A stretch of 64,000 nt of DNA from Desulfuromusa sp. (GCA_016744675.1 JADGDX010000006.1:41316-105315), one strand, 5' to 3'. Positions 55,662 to 63,859 are shown, counted from the first letter of the stretch. Made by a program: numbers and translations. Notes: a model not told the origin generated them from the letters alone.

Positions 55662-56372
55662 ATGTCACGTCTTATTCTTTCACTTTTTCTCTTATTGAGC
55701 GTTCTCTCTATCTGTGCTTGTGCGGTTCCACCACAAACGCCACAAATTGATATTGAAAGTGCCCTTGCAGCCCACTACCCGCAGATTAAATATCAAGAAA
55801 TCAACCCAACTCCACTTAGTGGAATTCATGAGGTGGTGGTTGAAAACAGTGAAATCATCTATTTCGTTCCGGAATCGGGCCATATGTTTTTTGGCGAATT
55901 GTGGACCAGTGATAGACAAAACCTCACCCGCATCAGCAAAAGCAAACGGATGTCGAGTAAAGTCAATGAATTCCCTCTTGATCTGGCTATTGTTATCGGA
56001 GAGGGGCCTCATCAGGTCATAGAGGTCACCGATCCTGACTGCCCGTTCTGCCGTCAAAGCTCTGATTTTTTTGCAGGCCGTGATGATATCACCCGCTATG
56101 TCTTCCTTTTCCCCCTTGACCGACTTCACCCCCACGCGGAAGCAAAGGCGCGCTATATCCTCTGTGCAGAAGATCAGGAACTGGCCTATGAAGAAGTTTT
56201 CAGTGGCAAATATGATAATCAGCCCGTTCCTGCCGTCAAGGACAATGGTCTGCTGAGCAAACATCGTGAAATTGCCCGTAAAACTGGCATTACCGGAACC
56301 CCACAATTCTGGATCAATGGGCAACATATTTCTGGATTTAATCCTCAACAATTTGAAAAACTACTAAAGTAA
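55662..56372 (+). CDS. DsbC/DsbG-like periplasmic thiol-disulfide protein
   Basis: A 236-aa exported protein. After the signal peptide, an N-terminal dimerisation-type region (about 30-95) has the DsbC pattern QIKYQEINPTPLSGIHEVVV and SGHMFFGELW. The thioredoxin domain has the active site CPFC (C127, C130) in EVTDPDCPFCRQSS and cis-Pro in GTPQFWINGQ. The CxxC differs from the CGYC of E. coli DsbC. It likely isomerises or reduces disulfides in the periplasm. It starts an apparent operon with the U32 gene, 10 bp downstream. Confidence 0.88.
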   Translation: MSRLILSLFLLLSVLSICACAVPPQTPQIDIESALAAHYPQIKYQEINPTPLSGIHEVVVENSEIIYFVPESGHMFFGELWTSDRQNLTRISKSKRMSSKVNEFPLDLAIVIGEGPHQVIEVTDPDCPFCRQSSDFFAGRDDITRYVFLFPLDRLHPHAEAKARYILCAEDQELAYEEVFSGKYDNQPVPAVKDNGLLSKHREIARKTGITGTPQFWINGQHISGFNPQQFEKLLK

Positions 56373-56382
56373 TAGACTCCAA

Positions 56383-58761
56383 ATGACCCAAAAAACATCC
56401 ATACACCGCCCTGAGTTACTCGCTCCAGCAGGAAGTCTCGAAGCTTTTTTTGCCGCTGTTGATGCCGGGGCGGATGCTGTTTACACGGGATTAAAAGAAT
56501 TTTCTGCCCGCGCGAAAGCAAAAAATTTCAGCCTCAAAGAAATTGAAAGTATCACCCACTACATGCAACAAAGAGGGAAACGTCTCTATATCACCCTCAA
56601 TACGCTGGTCAAGGAAAAGGAGTTGTCACAGTTGATTGACACTCTCGGCGCGTTGGAAGAAATTGGAGTCGATGCCATCATTCTTCAGGACCTTGCTGTC
56701 TGGAAGATAGCAAAAGACCATTTTCCTGGGCTCGAACTCCATGCGTCTACACAAATGACCATCCACAATGCCGCTGGAGTCAAAATGCTCGAAAGGATGG
56801 GATTTACCCGTGGCGTTCTTGCACGGGAAATGACTCTTGATGAGATTTCCGCCATCCGCCAGCAAACCACTCTGGAGCTGGAACAATTCATTCATGGAGC
56901 GCTCTGTTTTTCCTATAGCGGGCAATGTTATTTCTCATCATTTCTCAGCGGGAAAAGTGGCAATCGGGGCCGCTGTGCCCAACCTTGTCGTCGCAATCAT
57001 AACTACCGCCAACATGATGGATTCTATTTCTCCCCCAATGATCTTTCTGCCATAGACCTTCTCCCAGAACTGGAAGAGGCGGGTATTTGCAGCTTAAAAA
57101 TTGAAGGCCGAATGAAGAGCGCCGAATATGTCCATAAGGTCATCAGGGCCTATCGGCAGGTTCTTGATGCCCCCAATCAACAGCGCAAAGCGATGATCAA
57201 AGAAGCGAAGGTGCTGCTCAAGGAAAGTTTCGGCCGCCAACCAACCAAAGGATTTTTATCTGGTGCCCAGCCAACCGATATGGCAATTCCGGCACACAAA
57301 GGGGCAACCGGGCGTTTTATGGGGGAGATTACCCAAGTCCGGGGAGGAGAGATCAGTTTTACAACCAAAGATGCACTTCAAGTTGGAGCTCGTTTACGGG
57401 TGCAACCTGCTGCCGATAAAAGTGGCAAGGCATTTACGATCCGTCAATTGATTCTGGGAAAAAAAACCGTCCATAAAGTTCCAGCAAACAGTTTTGTCCG
57501 CGTCCCTTCGACCTTTAATAATCTGTTTAAGGTGGGTGACAGTGTCTTTATGGTTTCATCCAGCAGTGCCTTTACAATGAGTGACTCTGCTTGCCGACGC
57601 AAATTGAGCAACGTCCATCCACCACCAGCAACAGTCCATCTAAAGGTTGATGTCAGTCCCCAACAGATGCAGCTAGGGGCGACAATTGGAACAGAGACAC
57701 AGCAATTTCAATTTTCTATCGAAAGCTTCCCCGCTCAACAAAATAAACTTGATAAAGATATCCTTCATCAAACATTTTCTGCGACTGCCGGTGAGCCATT
57801 TGTTCTGGGAAAACTCGAATGCAACGAGTTGCCGGAAATTGTCATTCCTCCCAAACAATTAAAACAGATCCGCCGTGATCTCTATGCAGAACTCGGGAAA
57901 AACCTTCAATCGCAGAGACAACACCTCAGAGCCACTCATGCAGAAAATGCTAGGCAGGCCCTGTTTCCTTTAGCCACTGCCCCATCAAGCAAACGCCAAA
58001 TCTGCATTCAATTGCGTGATTCTCGTGATCAACGAATTCTGCAGGACCAAACCGTTAACCAGATCCTAGTTCCCTTATCAGGGCAAAACCTGCAACATGC
58101 GAACAAATTATTGCGCCGGGCCAAGCAATTGATCTGGGATATTCCCTTTGTCATCTTCGATAAAGACTGGCTAGATACGCGACATGCCATTCAACAATTG
58201 GTGCAGATGGGTTTTTCCAATTTTCGACTCAACAACTTGGGCCACTTTCCCCTATTTGATAAAGTTGCCCAAACTGAAGGACTTAGCCTCTACAGCAGCT
58301 TTCGTCTCTTTTCTCTGAACAGTCAAGCCATTGCCGCCTTAGCAGAACTGGGAATTAAAGAGGCAGAACTCTATATTGAAGACGACCGGACGAATCTGAG
58401 TGAAATCCTCCGTCATCAGTTGCCAATCCCGACAGCGATGACAATCTACGCCAGTGTTTCCTTGCTCACATCGCGAGTCAAAATTAAAAATGTTCGCTCA
58501 GATAACCCGGTTCTTTCTGACCGTGGTGATGCCTACCGGGTGCAACAGCGGCAGGGTTTGACCTGGCTGAACAGCGAAACCGATTTCTCCTTTATCGCCA
58601 ATATGCCTGAGTTGGAAAGGGCAGGGTGCCATCGCTTCGTCGTCGACCTCTCCCACCTTGGCCCCTTTAGTCAACAAGGAAAACAGGTACTAGAAGCAGT
58701 CAAGACTGGTTACGACCCACAGGGGCGGAGTAAATTTAACTTTGAGCGCGGTTTAGAATAA
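56383..58761 (+). CDS. Peptidase U32 family protein (RlhA/YdcP-like)
   Basis: A 792-aa protein. The N-terminal U32 domain has ELLAPAGSLEAFFAAVDAGA, YTGLKEFSARAKA, LHASTQMTIHN and the Cys set in GALCFSYSGQC, GRCAQPCR that in U32 proteins binds Fe-S. A DUF3656-like insertion/extension follows (about 380-520). The family is now linked to RNA hydroxylation (RlhA, TrhP) rather than proteolysis. The large size and extension fit RlhA-type proteins; the exact RNA target is not determinable. Confidence 0.88.
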   Translation: MTQKTSIHRPELLAPAGSLEAFFAAVDAGADAVYTGLKEFSARAKAKNFSLKEIESITHYMQQRGKRLYITLNTLVKEKELSQLIDTLGALEEIGVDAIILQDLAVWKIAKDHFPGLELHASTQMTIHNAAGVKMLERMGFTRGVLAREMTLDEISAIRQQTTLELEQFIHGALCFSYSGQCYFSSFLSGKSGNRGRCAQPCRRNHNYRQHDGFYFSPNDLSAIDLLPELEEAGICSLKIEGRMKSAEYVHKVIRAYRQVLDAPNQQRKAMIKEAKVLLKESFGRQPTKGFLSGAQPTDMAIPAHKGATGRFMGEITQVRGGEISFTTKDALQVGARLRVQPAADKSGKAFTIRQLILGKKTVHKVPANSFVRVPSTFNNLFKVGDSVFMVSSSSAFTMSDSACRRKLSNVHPPPATVHLKVDVSPQQMQLGATIGTETQQFQFSIESFPAQQNKLDKDILHQTFSATAGEPFVLGKLECNELPEIVIPPKQLKQIRRDLYAELGKNLQSQRQHLRATHAENARQALFPLATAPSSKRQICIQLRDSRDQRILQDQTVNQILVPLSGQNLQHANKLLRRAKQLIWDIPFVIFDKDWLDTRHAIQQLVQMGFSNFRLNNLGHFPLFDKVAQTEGLSLYSSFRLFSLNSQAIAALAELGIKEAELYIEDDRTNLSEILRHQLPIPTAMTIYASVSLLTSRVKIKNVRSDNPVLSDRGDAYRVQQRQGLTWLNSETDFSFIANMPELERAGCHRFVVDLSHLGPFSQQGKQVLEAVKTGYDPQGRSKFNFERGLE

Positions 58762-58876
58762 TTGAGCTATTGTGCTTGCCCACATCCTAAACAAGAAACT
58801 TTTTAACCTTTATTGGGTCGGGATAGATCCCCAAGTTAAATAAACTCAGCGCCTTACCCGGTTAATATTATAATGA

Positions 58877-58905
58877 TTGACGTTCCTAACAGACCCACCT
58901 ACTGT
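58877..58905 (+). promoter_or_regulatory. Candidate promoter of the riboswitch leader
   Basis: TTGACG (58877-58882), 17-bp spacer, TACTGT (58900-58905). The predicted start near 58912 is about 30 nt before the aptamer. The -10 match is weak. Confidence 0.45.
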
Positions 58906-58939
58906 CACATAAACAAACAATGATGTCTCGCTCCTAAAG

Positions 58940-59048
58940 CTTGACCATCCCGACAAAAGCAAACCCAGAGTAATCTGGTGACGCAAAACCACGGGTCCTT
59001 CCTTACTATCAATTGTAAATGGATCGCCGGGTTACCGAAGAATGGAAG
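58940..59048 (+). ncRNA. GEMM-I cyclic-dinucleotide riboswitch aptamer, probable 3',3'-cGAMP type
   Basis: All landmarks of the GEMM-I (c-di-GMP-I, Rfam RF01051) fold are present: AAAAGCAAACC (58955-58965), hairpin CCAGA-GTAA-TCTGG with a GNRA tetraloop (58965-58978), GACGCAAAACC (58980-58990), second arm GGTCC/GGATC (58994-58998 with 59021-59025), and GCCGGGTTACCG (59026-59037). P1 closes CCAT (58945-58948) with ATGG (59042-59045), plus CTT/AAG. In c-di-GMP aptamers the segment is usually AAAGGCAAACC; here the base equivalent to G20 is A (58958), the change reported for cGAMP-selective GEMM-Ib riboswitches of Geobacter. Ligand choice is inference. Confidence 0.88.
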
Positions 59049-59076
59049 AAATAGCTTTGGCCAGACAGATGACCCA

Positions 59077-59111
59077 AACGCCATTTCTTTCATCAAGAGA
59101 TGGCGTTTTTT
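59077..59111 (+). terminator. Riboswitch-controlled rho-independent terminator
   Basis: A 13-bp stem (59077-59089 with 59095-59107, one G-T wobble), 5-nt loop and six T (59106-59111). Its left arm can instead pair with the 3' side of the aptamer: 59042-59052 with 59083-59093 forms an 11-bp antiterminator that uses the same bases as P1. Confidence 0.88.
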
Positions 59112-59181
59112 CTGGTCTGCCCTCATAGGAACCGACACATAAATAGCAATACTTCTGGAAATCCCGGATAAGATCAGTCAT

Positions 59182-59547
59182 ATGAAAAATATCCTCATTC
59201 TTGAACCAGATCAGCAAAAAGTGCCTCAATTGGTCTTTTTACTCAACCTAGCCGATATCCGCTGTACAGTCGTCAAATCACTCCGCGAGGTTCAAAACTG
59301 GCTCCACACAGATCAGATCACACCCTCTCATTTTGATCTTTTTCTATTGAATTCATCACAAGCGGCCACACTGGAGACAAAAGGACTGGAAGATATCCTC
59401 AAGAAAATTACGATCCCAACGGTCTACGTTCAGCGTGAAAACACCCCTCCACCTGAACATTTAATCAATCAAGTCTCCATCTGTTATCCCGACAACCTGT
59501 TAAGCTGTCTCCATCAACCTCTCTCCTCCGACCTCAGCAACAATTAA
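59182..59547 (+). CDS. Degenerate receiver-like protein under riboswitch control
   Basis: A 121-aa protein whose pattern resembles a CheY-type receiver: NILILEPDQQ with acidic residues after strand 1, helix VPQLVFLLNLADIRCTVV, and DLFLLNSSQ after strand 3. The position of the phosphoacceptor Asp holds Asn, and the conserved Lys is not clear, so phosphorylation is unlikely. No output domain. It is the first gene after the riboswitch terminator. The ribosome site is weak. The family call is tentative. Confidence 0.55.
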   Translation: MKNILILEPDQQKVPQLVFLLNLADIRCTVVKSLREVQNWLHTDQITPSHFDLFLLNSSQAATLETKGLEDILKKITIPTVYVQRENTPPPEHLINQVSICYPDNLLSCLHQPLSSDLSNN

Positions 59548-59674
59548 CTGCCCCCCGCAAATAAAAGTAAGCGACTAAAGTCAGTATTAAGAAGAAGAGT
59601 CATTGCCCTGTCAGGCAATCCTGACTATAGTAGTCGATCAAAAGTCCCTATCTCAGCACCTTTGGAGGTTTACC

Positions 59675-60118
59675 GTGTTTCCACGAAAATACCGCGTTCA
59701 CGCTTTTTTAGCTTTTATTGCACTGATCATTATTTTTTATCCAAGTTTCAGCCGTAAGCCTGATCAACAACGAATTGACGTTTCAACAGTTGCTGCCACC
59801 CATTTTTTTGAACTTGTTGATTCCGCGCAGTATGAGCAAAGTTGGGAGATCTGTTCTGCTTATCTGAAAAATGAAGTCCCACAACAAGAGTGGGTTAAAC
59901 GCCTCTCCGCTGTCCGTTCTGTTTCGGGACAGCTCCTCGACCGCAAACAAAAAGATTACACCTACACAAAAGATGCCGGCGGAACAATTCCCGATGGGGA
60001 ATATATGGTTTACCACTTTGATTCACAGTTTCAGAACAAAGATCATCTCATCGAAACGGTCACAGTCATGCTGGAACAGGATGGCTCATGGAGAATTGCA
60101 GGTTATTTTATCGAATAG
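59675..60118 (+). CDS. Membrane-anchored DUF4019 protein
   Basis: A 147-aa protein with an N-terminal hydrophobic helix (about 8-25) and a DUF4019 domain: FFELVDSAQYEQSWEICSAYLK, EWVKRLSAVRSVSGQLLDRK (as parts), DGEYMVYHFDSQF, ETVTVMLEQDGSWRIAGYFI. The start is a GTG at 59675 with GGAGG 6 nt upstream; a longer frame from a TTG at 59603 has no ribosome site. Function of the domain is unknown. It lies 127 bp after the receiver-like gene and could be read from the same leader. Confidence 0.75.
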   Translation: MFPRKYRVHAFLAFIALIIIFYPSFSRKPDQQRIDVSTVAATHFFELVDSAQYEQSWEICSAYLKNEVPQQEWVKRLSAVRSVSGQLLDRKQKDYTYTKDAGGTIPDGEYMVYHFDSQFQNKDHLIETVTVMLEQDGSWRIAGYFIE

Positions 60119-60258
60119 CCCCCAACTTTTTCCTACCGATAAACCTCCTCAATTTGAGCCAAAAAGCGACGGGCACCCCCTGATCCTTTTGGCTCTTTTT
60201 ATTGAAGTCATCAATCAATCCTCGAGACGTTTCCCCTAACGCTCTCAGCTAAAACCAT

Positions 60259-60287
60259 TTGACACAAATTAGAAAATATTATAGTTT
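60259..60287 (+). promoter_or_regulatory. Candidate promoter of the channel-HDOD unit
   Basis: Consensus TTGACA (60259-60264), 17-bp spacer, TAGTTT (60282-60287). AACTAT-TG-ATAGTT overlaps the start site and could be an operator. Confidence 0.5.
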
Positions 60288-60323
60288 TAACTATTGATAG
60301 TTTTCTTTAATCTTGAGGTCTCT

Positions 60324-61277
60324 ATGCCGCAACTTAGTCAAGAACAACTCCAAAACATGGCTCTTTCCCCCGAGGAAGATTTGCGCGGAGCCAACTTCAA
60401 TGGGGCCGACCTGCGTAATCTCGATTTTTCAGGAAGGGACCTGCGTGGTATTCAACTTTTTGGAGCCGATCTTCGCGGAGCGAACTTTCAAGAGGCCAAC
60501 CTTGAAGAAGCCGAACTATCAACTGCCAATCTAGAGGGAGCTCTCCTAGATGGAGCTCATTGCAAACGAGCCGGTTTTGGCAGAGCAAACCTATCGAATA
60601 CCAGCCTTTTCAGAGCCGATCTCGAACACGTAACCTTAACTCAAGCGAACCTCAGTCAAGCGAACTTAAGTTGTGCAAATTTAAGCCACTCCCGGATGCG
60701 CGAAGCAAACCTGACAGAAGCTGACCTGACAGAATCCAATCTCTGTTATGCTGAGCTATCACTATCTGATATCCACAAAGCAAATTTTAGTAATGCCGAT
60801 TTGCGCCACTCCAGATTACGGATGATTCGGAGATTTAAATCGGCCAACTGGATTGGTGTCGATATCCGTGACGTCAATTTTTCTGGTGCCTATCTCATGC
60901 GCCGAGAAATCATTGATCAAAACTTTATCAAAGAGTTCCGATCCTATAATGGGCTTTCAAAAGTTCTCTACTACCCCTGGTTGTGGACATGTGACTGCGG
61001 GCGAAGCATGCTTCGCTGGTGCTGCTGCATTGGTGCCCTGCTGCTATTCTTTACATATTTATATAGCTTTGTCGGCATCGACTACGGTTCATATCCAACC
61101 TCTTTGTCCCCGTTATACTTCAGCGTTGTGACCCTCACCACGCTTGGTTTTGGAGATGTCACCCCGAGTAGCCTTGGGGGGCAAATTGTCGTGATGCTTG
61201 AAGTTTCAACCGGGTATATTATGCTTGGAGGACTTCTTTCGATTTTTTCTAACAAATTAGCACGACGCGGAGAATGA
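60324..61277 (+). CDS. Pentapeptide-repeat protein fused to a two-helix potassium channel pore
   Basis: A 317-aa fusion. Residues about 20-180 are pentapeptide repeats (A-x-L/F-x-x: GANFNGADLRNLDF, GADLRGANFQEANLEEAEL, QANLSQANLSCANLSHSRM) forming a predicted beta-helix. Residues about 225-317 form an Ion_trans_2 pore: helix WCCCIGALLLFFTYLYSFVG, filter TTLGFGDVTP, helix YIMLGGLLSIF. The filter GFG in place of GYG is common in bacterial K+ channels. The cytosolic beta-helix may be a sensor or scaffold. The ATG at 60324 has GAGG 6 nt upstream. Its stop overlaps the HDOD gene (ATGA). Confidence 0.87.
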   Translation: MPQLSQEQLQNMALSPEEDLRGANFNGADLRNLDFSGRDLRGIQLFGADLRGANFQEANLEEAELSTANLEGALLDGAHCKRAGFGRANLSNTSLFRADLEHVTLTQANLSQANLSCANLSHSRMREANLTEADLTESNLCYAELSLSDIHKANFSNADLRHSRLRMIRRFKSANWIGVDIRDVNFSGAYLMRREIIDQNFIKEFRSYNGLSKVLYYPWLWTCDCGRSMLRWCCCIGALLLFFTYLYSFVGIDYGSYPTSLSPLYFSVVTLTTLGFGDVTPSSLGGQIVVMLEVSTGYIMLGGLLSIFSNKLARRGE

Positions 61278-62119
61278 ACATCCCTATGGCCTTTATATTT
61301 AACAAAAAAAAGAAAAATACAATTGAGCATGAGAATATTGACTTCCCAAGTTTCTCATCGGCGATCATCAATCTTTTGGGGAAACTGCGTGACCCTGAGG
61401 TCAATGTGAATGAGTTGACAGCAGAACTGGAACTTGACCCCGGCCTCCATATCCGCGTCCTTAAAACAGTCAATTCATCTGCATTTGGCCTGTCGCGAAA
61501 AGTCAGTAGTATCAAACATGCAGTCAACCTCCTTGGTCGTGGGCGCTTAGAATCCCTCATTCTTTCTGTCAGCGTTAAGAGCAGCCTGGCAACAAACCAG
61601 CAAGCCGCCTGGTTTGACATGTCACAATTTTGGAAGACGGCCTCACAACAAGCTGCAATTGCTCGAATTCTAGCAAATACCCTCCACCCCAATACTCAAA
61701 GTGATGTCTTCACACTTGGTTTATTACAAAACATGGCTATTCCGGTCCTTGCAAATCGCGAAGGTGAGCGCTACCGCACCCTGTATCAACGCTGGCAAAC
61801 AGAAGACATCAACCTTGCAGAGCAAGAACAAGAGCTTTTTGGCATTGATCATTCGACCCTAGGGAGCCAGATGGCAGAACACTGGGGATTTCCTGAATCC
61901 CTAATCGTCGGGATCAGAGAACACCATAAATTGGAAAATCTCGAAATCCCACTATCGGTTAAAATTGCCGCTTTATTAAAAGAACAACCGACTCAAGACT
62001 CTGCGCCAGCTCTTACCCAATTAGCCACCCAAACATTTGGTCTTCAAAGTGAAATACTCCTTCCTCTCATAGAGAGCGCCTTGGAACAAAGTGCTGAGCT
62101 TTCTGATGCCCTACATTAA
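61274..62119 (+). CDS. HDOD-domain signalling protein
   Basis: A 281-aa protein with one HDOD domain (about 20-215): FPSFSSAIINLLGKLRDPEV, LELDPGLHIRVLKTVNSSAF, IKHAVNLLGRGRLESLIL, FWKTASQQAAIA, AEHWGFPESLIVGIREHHK. HDOD domains lack the metal residues of HD-GYP and act in signalling, often with GGDEF proteins. Overlaps the channel gene by 4 nt. A second ATG four codons in is possible. Confidence 0.88.
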   Translation: MNIPMAFIFNKKKKNTIEHENIDFPSFSSAIINLLGKLRDPEVNVNELTAELELDPGLHIRVLKTVNSSAFGLSRKVSSIKHAVNLLGRGRLESLILSVSVKSSLATNQQAAWFDMSQFWKTASQQAAIARILANTLHPNTQSDVFTLGLLQNMAIPVLANREGERYRTLYQRWQTEDINLAEQEQELFGIDHSTLGSQMAEHWGFPESLIVGIREHHKLENLEIPLSVKIAALLKEQPTQDSAPALTQLATQTFGLQSEILLPLIESALEQSAELSDALH

Positions 62120-62157
62120 TTTAAACACTACAATTTTCGTCTGTGCTTAATTATCAA

Positions 62158-62186
62158 TTGATACTTGCTCAATATTTGCATATAAA
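62158..62186 (+). promoter_or_regulatory. Strong sigma-70 promoter of the GGDEF gene
   Basis: TTGATA (62158-62163), 17-bp spacer, TATAAA (62181-62186): five of six at both hexamers. The predicted start site (about 62193) coincides with the ATG of the GGDEF gene. Confidence 0.72.
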
Positions 62187-62192
62187 AGCAGC

Positions 62193-62906
62193 ATGACAAC
62201 AAATCAGAACTCACCACATCACGCCCAACAAAATGCTCCAACCTGCCCAGTCGGAGAAAATCACTGTCCCATCATCGCAGACGTTGTCGAGTTACGCCAA
62301 AATGTTGATGAATTATCCAACCTTGTACGAACAGACAATTTGACTGGCATCGCCAACTACCGCTATTTTTATCAGGCAATGGAACAAGAAGTTGAACGGA
62401 CTCAGCGGAGTGGCCAACCGACATCTCTGATTATGCTCGATATTGATTTCTTCAAAAAGGTCAACGATCAATGGGGACACGAGGTCGGAAATCAAGCCCT
62501 TGTCCATATCTCTCGACTTTTACAACAAACCGTACGTAAACTCGATATTCCTTGCCGCTACGGGGGAGAAGAGTTTGCTGTCATCCTCCCCGATACGACC
62601 TTGACTGCCTGTCTTCCCGTTGCAGAACGGATTAGGAAGGGGATTGAAGAAACTCCCCTAAAAGTTGATGACCAATGGCTGCACATGACGGTCAGCCTGG
62701 GGATTACAACGTATCAGGACAAGGAAAACACAACCGTAGAAAGCCTTGTTAAGCAGGCGGATAAATATCTCTACCAGGCAAAGGAATCAGGCCGCAATAA
62801 AACCTGCCACGCAAGATTGCCAAAAATTGAAATCGTCACAACAGAAGAAAAACAAGCACTCTCTGAACTTTTTGGTAGTGGTGCAACACAAAAGGATGAA
62901 TCATGA
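62193..62906 (+). CDS. GGDEF diguanylate cyclase
   Basis: A 237-aa protein: a short N-terminal region with CPVGENHCP (C18, C25), a coiled coil, then a complete GGDEF domain (about 47-210). The active site is RYGGEEF (G124-F128), and the inhibitory I-site RxxD is R115-D118. Of the two guanine-reading residues of PleD (N335 and D344), N91 is present but the second is N100 (GHEVGN) instead of Asp; a Ser there defines the known cGAMP-making Hypr enzyme of Geobacter. No Shine-Dalgarno sequence precedes the ATG, and the promoter leaves almost no leader. Overlaps the next gene by 4 nt. Confidence 0.92.
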   Translation: MTTNQNSPHHAQQNAPTCPVGENHCPIIADVVELRQNVDELSNLVRTDNLTGIANYRYFYQAMEQEVERTQRSGQPTSLIMLDIDFFKKVNDQWGHEVGNQALVHISRLLQQTVRKLDIPCRYGGEEFAVILPDTTLTACLPVAERIRKGIEETPLKVDDQWLHMTVSLGITTYQDKENTTVESLVKQADKYLYQAKESGRNKTCHARLPKIEIVTTEEKQALSELFGSGATQKDES

Positions 62907-63859
62907 AAATCGTTATTCTAGATGGCCATACTCTCAACCCCGGAGACCTTGATTGGTCACCTCTGAAAGAATTGGGTTCATGCATTATTCATCCACGCAC
63001 AGACCAAGAACAAGTTGTTGAGCGGGCCTGTGATGCAGACATTGTCCTGACCAACAAAACTGTGATGTCTGCCGACACGTTAGCGATGTTGCCAAACCTC
63101 AAGTGTATCGGTGTCCTTGCCACTGGTGTCAACGTCGTTGATCTGGAAGCCGCCAAGCAACATGGGATTATTGTCACAAATGTCCCTGGTTACAGTACGG
63201 AATCGGTCGCACAAATGGTTTTTGCTTTGTTATTGGAGATGACTCAGCACGTTGGACATCATGCAAAGTTGGTTCAAGAGGGCGAATGGGTGAGCTGCCC
63301 AGATTTCAGTTTTAGAGAGACCCCACTGGTTGAGCTGGCCGGAAAAACGCTCGGGATTGTCGGCTTCGGACAAATTGGTCAACAGGTCGCTCAAATCGCA
63401 CAAGCTTTTAGAATGCTGGTTCTGGTCCATACCGCTCACCCGGAAAAATACCTACAGGAAACAAACATAGAGTTTGTCGATATCGATAAATTGTTTTCTG
63501 ACGCGGATGTCATCAGCCTCAATTGTCCACTGACTGAGAAAACGGAAACCCTCGTTGATACAGCTCACTTAGCACGTATCAAACAAGGCGCACTGCTCAT
63601 CAATACCGGGCGCGGTCAACTCATCAATGAAAATGCTGTTGCCGAAGCTCTCGAAGAAGGCTATCTGGGTGGCTATGCCACTGACGTTCTCTCTCAGGAA
63701 CCACCGAACGAAGACAACCCTTTATTTGCAGCCCCAAACTGCTTGATCACTCCCCATATTGCCTGGGCAACGGCTGAAGCAAGACAACGGCTCCTTGATG
63801 TTGTTGTGACAAATGTTGCTTCATTTCAAAAGGGATCTCCACAAAATCGGGTTGCCTGA
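62903..63859 (+). CDS. D-2-hydroxyacid dehydrogenase (hydroxypyruvate/glycerate type)
   Basis: A 318-aa NAD(P)-dependent oxidoreductase. Blocks: LATGVNVVDLEAAKQHGI, the nucleotide motif GIVGFGQIGQQVAQ, catalytic Arg in NTGRGQLINENAVAEAL, Glu in DVLSQEPPNEDNPLF, and His in NCLITPHIAWAT. The pattern with TPHIAWA is typical of glycerate/hydroxypyruvate reductases. Its ATG overlaps the GGDEF stop, so they are co-translated; the reason for this pairing is not evident. Start codon ATG with GGATGAATC preceding. Confidence 0.9.
   Translation: MKIVILDGHTLNPGDLDWSPLKELGSCIIHPRTDQEQVVERACDADIVLTNKTVMSADTLAMLPNLKCIGVLATGVNVVDLEAAKQHGIIVTNVPGYSTESVAQMVFALLLEMTQHVGHHAKLVQEGEWVSCPDFSFRETPLVELAGKTLGIVGFGQIGQQVAQIAQAFRMLVLVHTAHPEKYLQETNIEFVDIDKLFSDADVISLNCPLTEKTETLVDTAHLARIKQGALLINTGRGQLINENAVAEALEEGYLGGYATDVLSQEPPNEDNPLFAAPNCLITPHIAWATAEARQRLLDVVVTNVASFQKGSPQNRVA

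Larger units (their letters stand above)
58762..59181 (+). other. 420-bp intergenic region holding a regulatory leader
   Basis: No coding sequence. It contains a candidate promoter (58877-58905), a GEMM-I aptamer (about 58940-59048) and a terminator (59077-59111) before the gene at 59182. From 58762 to about 58870 I see nothing specific except TATAAT at 58869-58874 with no good -35. Confidence 0.75.

Noticed and set aside
55692..56351. Open frame of 219 codons antisense to the DsbC-like gene
   Set aside because: Low-complexity shadow; the plus-strand frame has signal peptide, CPFC and cis-Pro.
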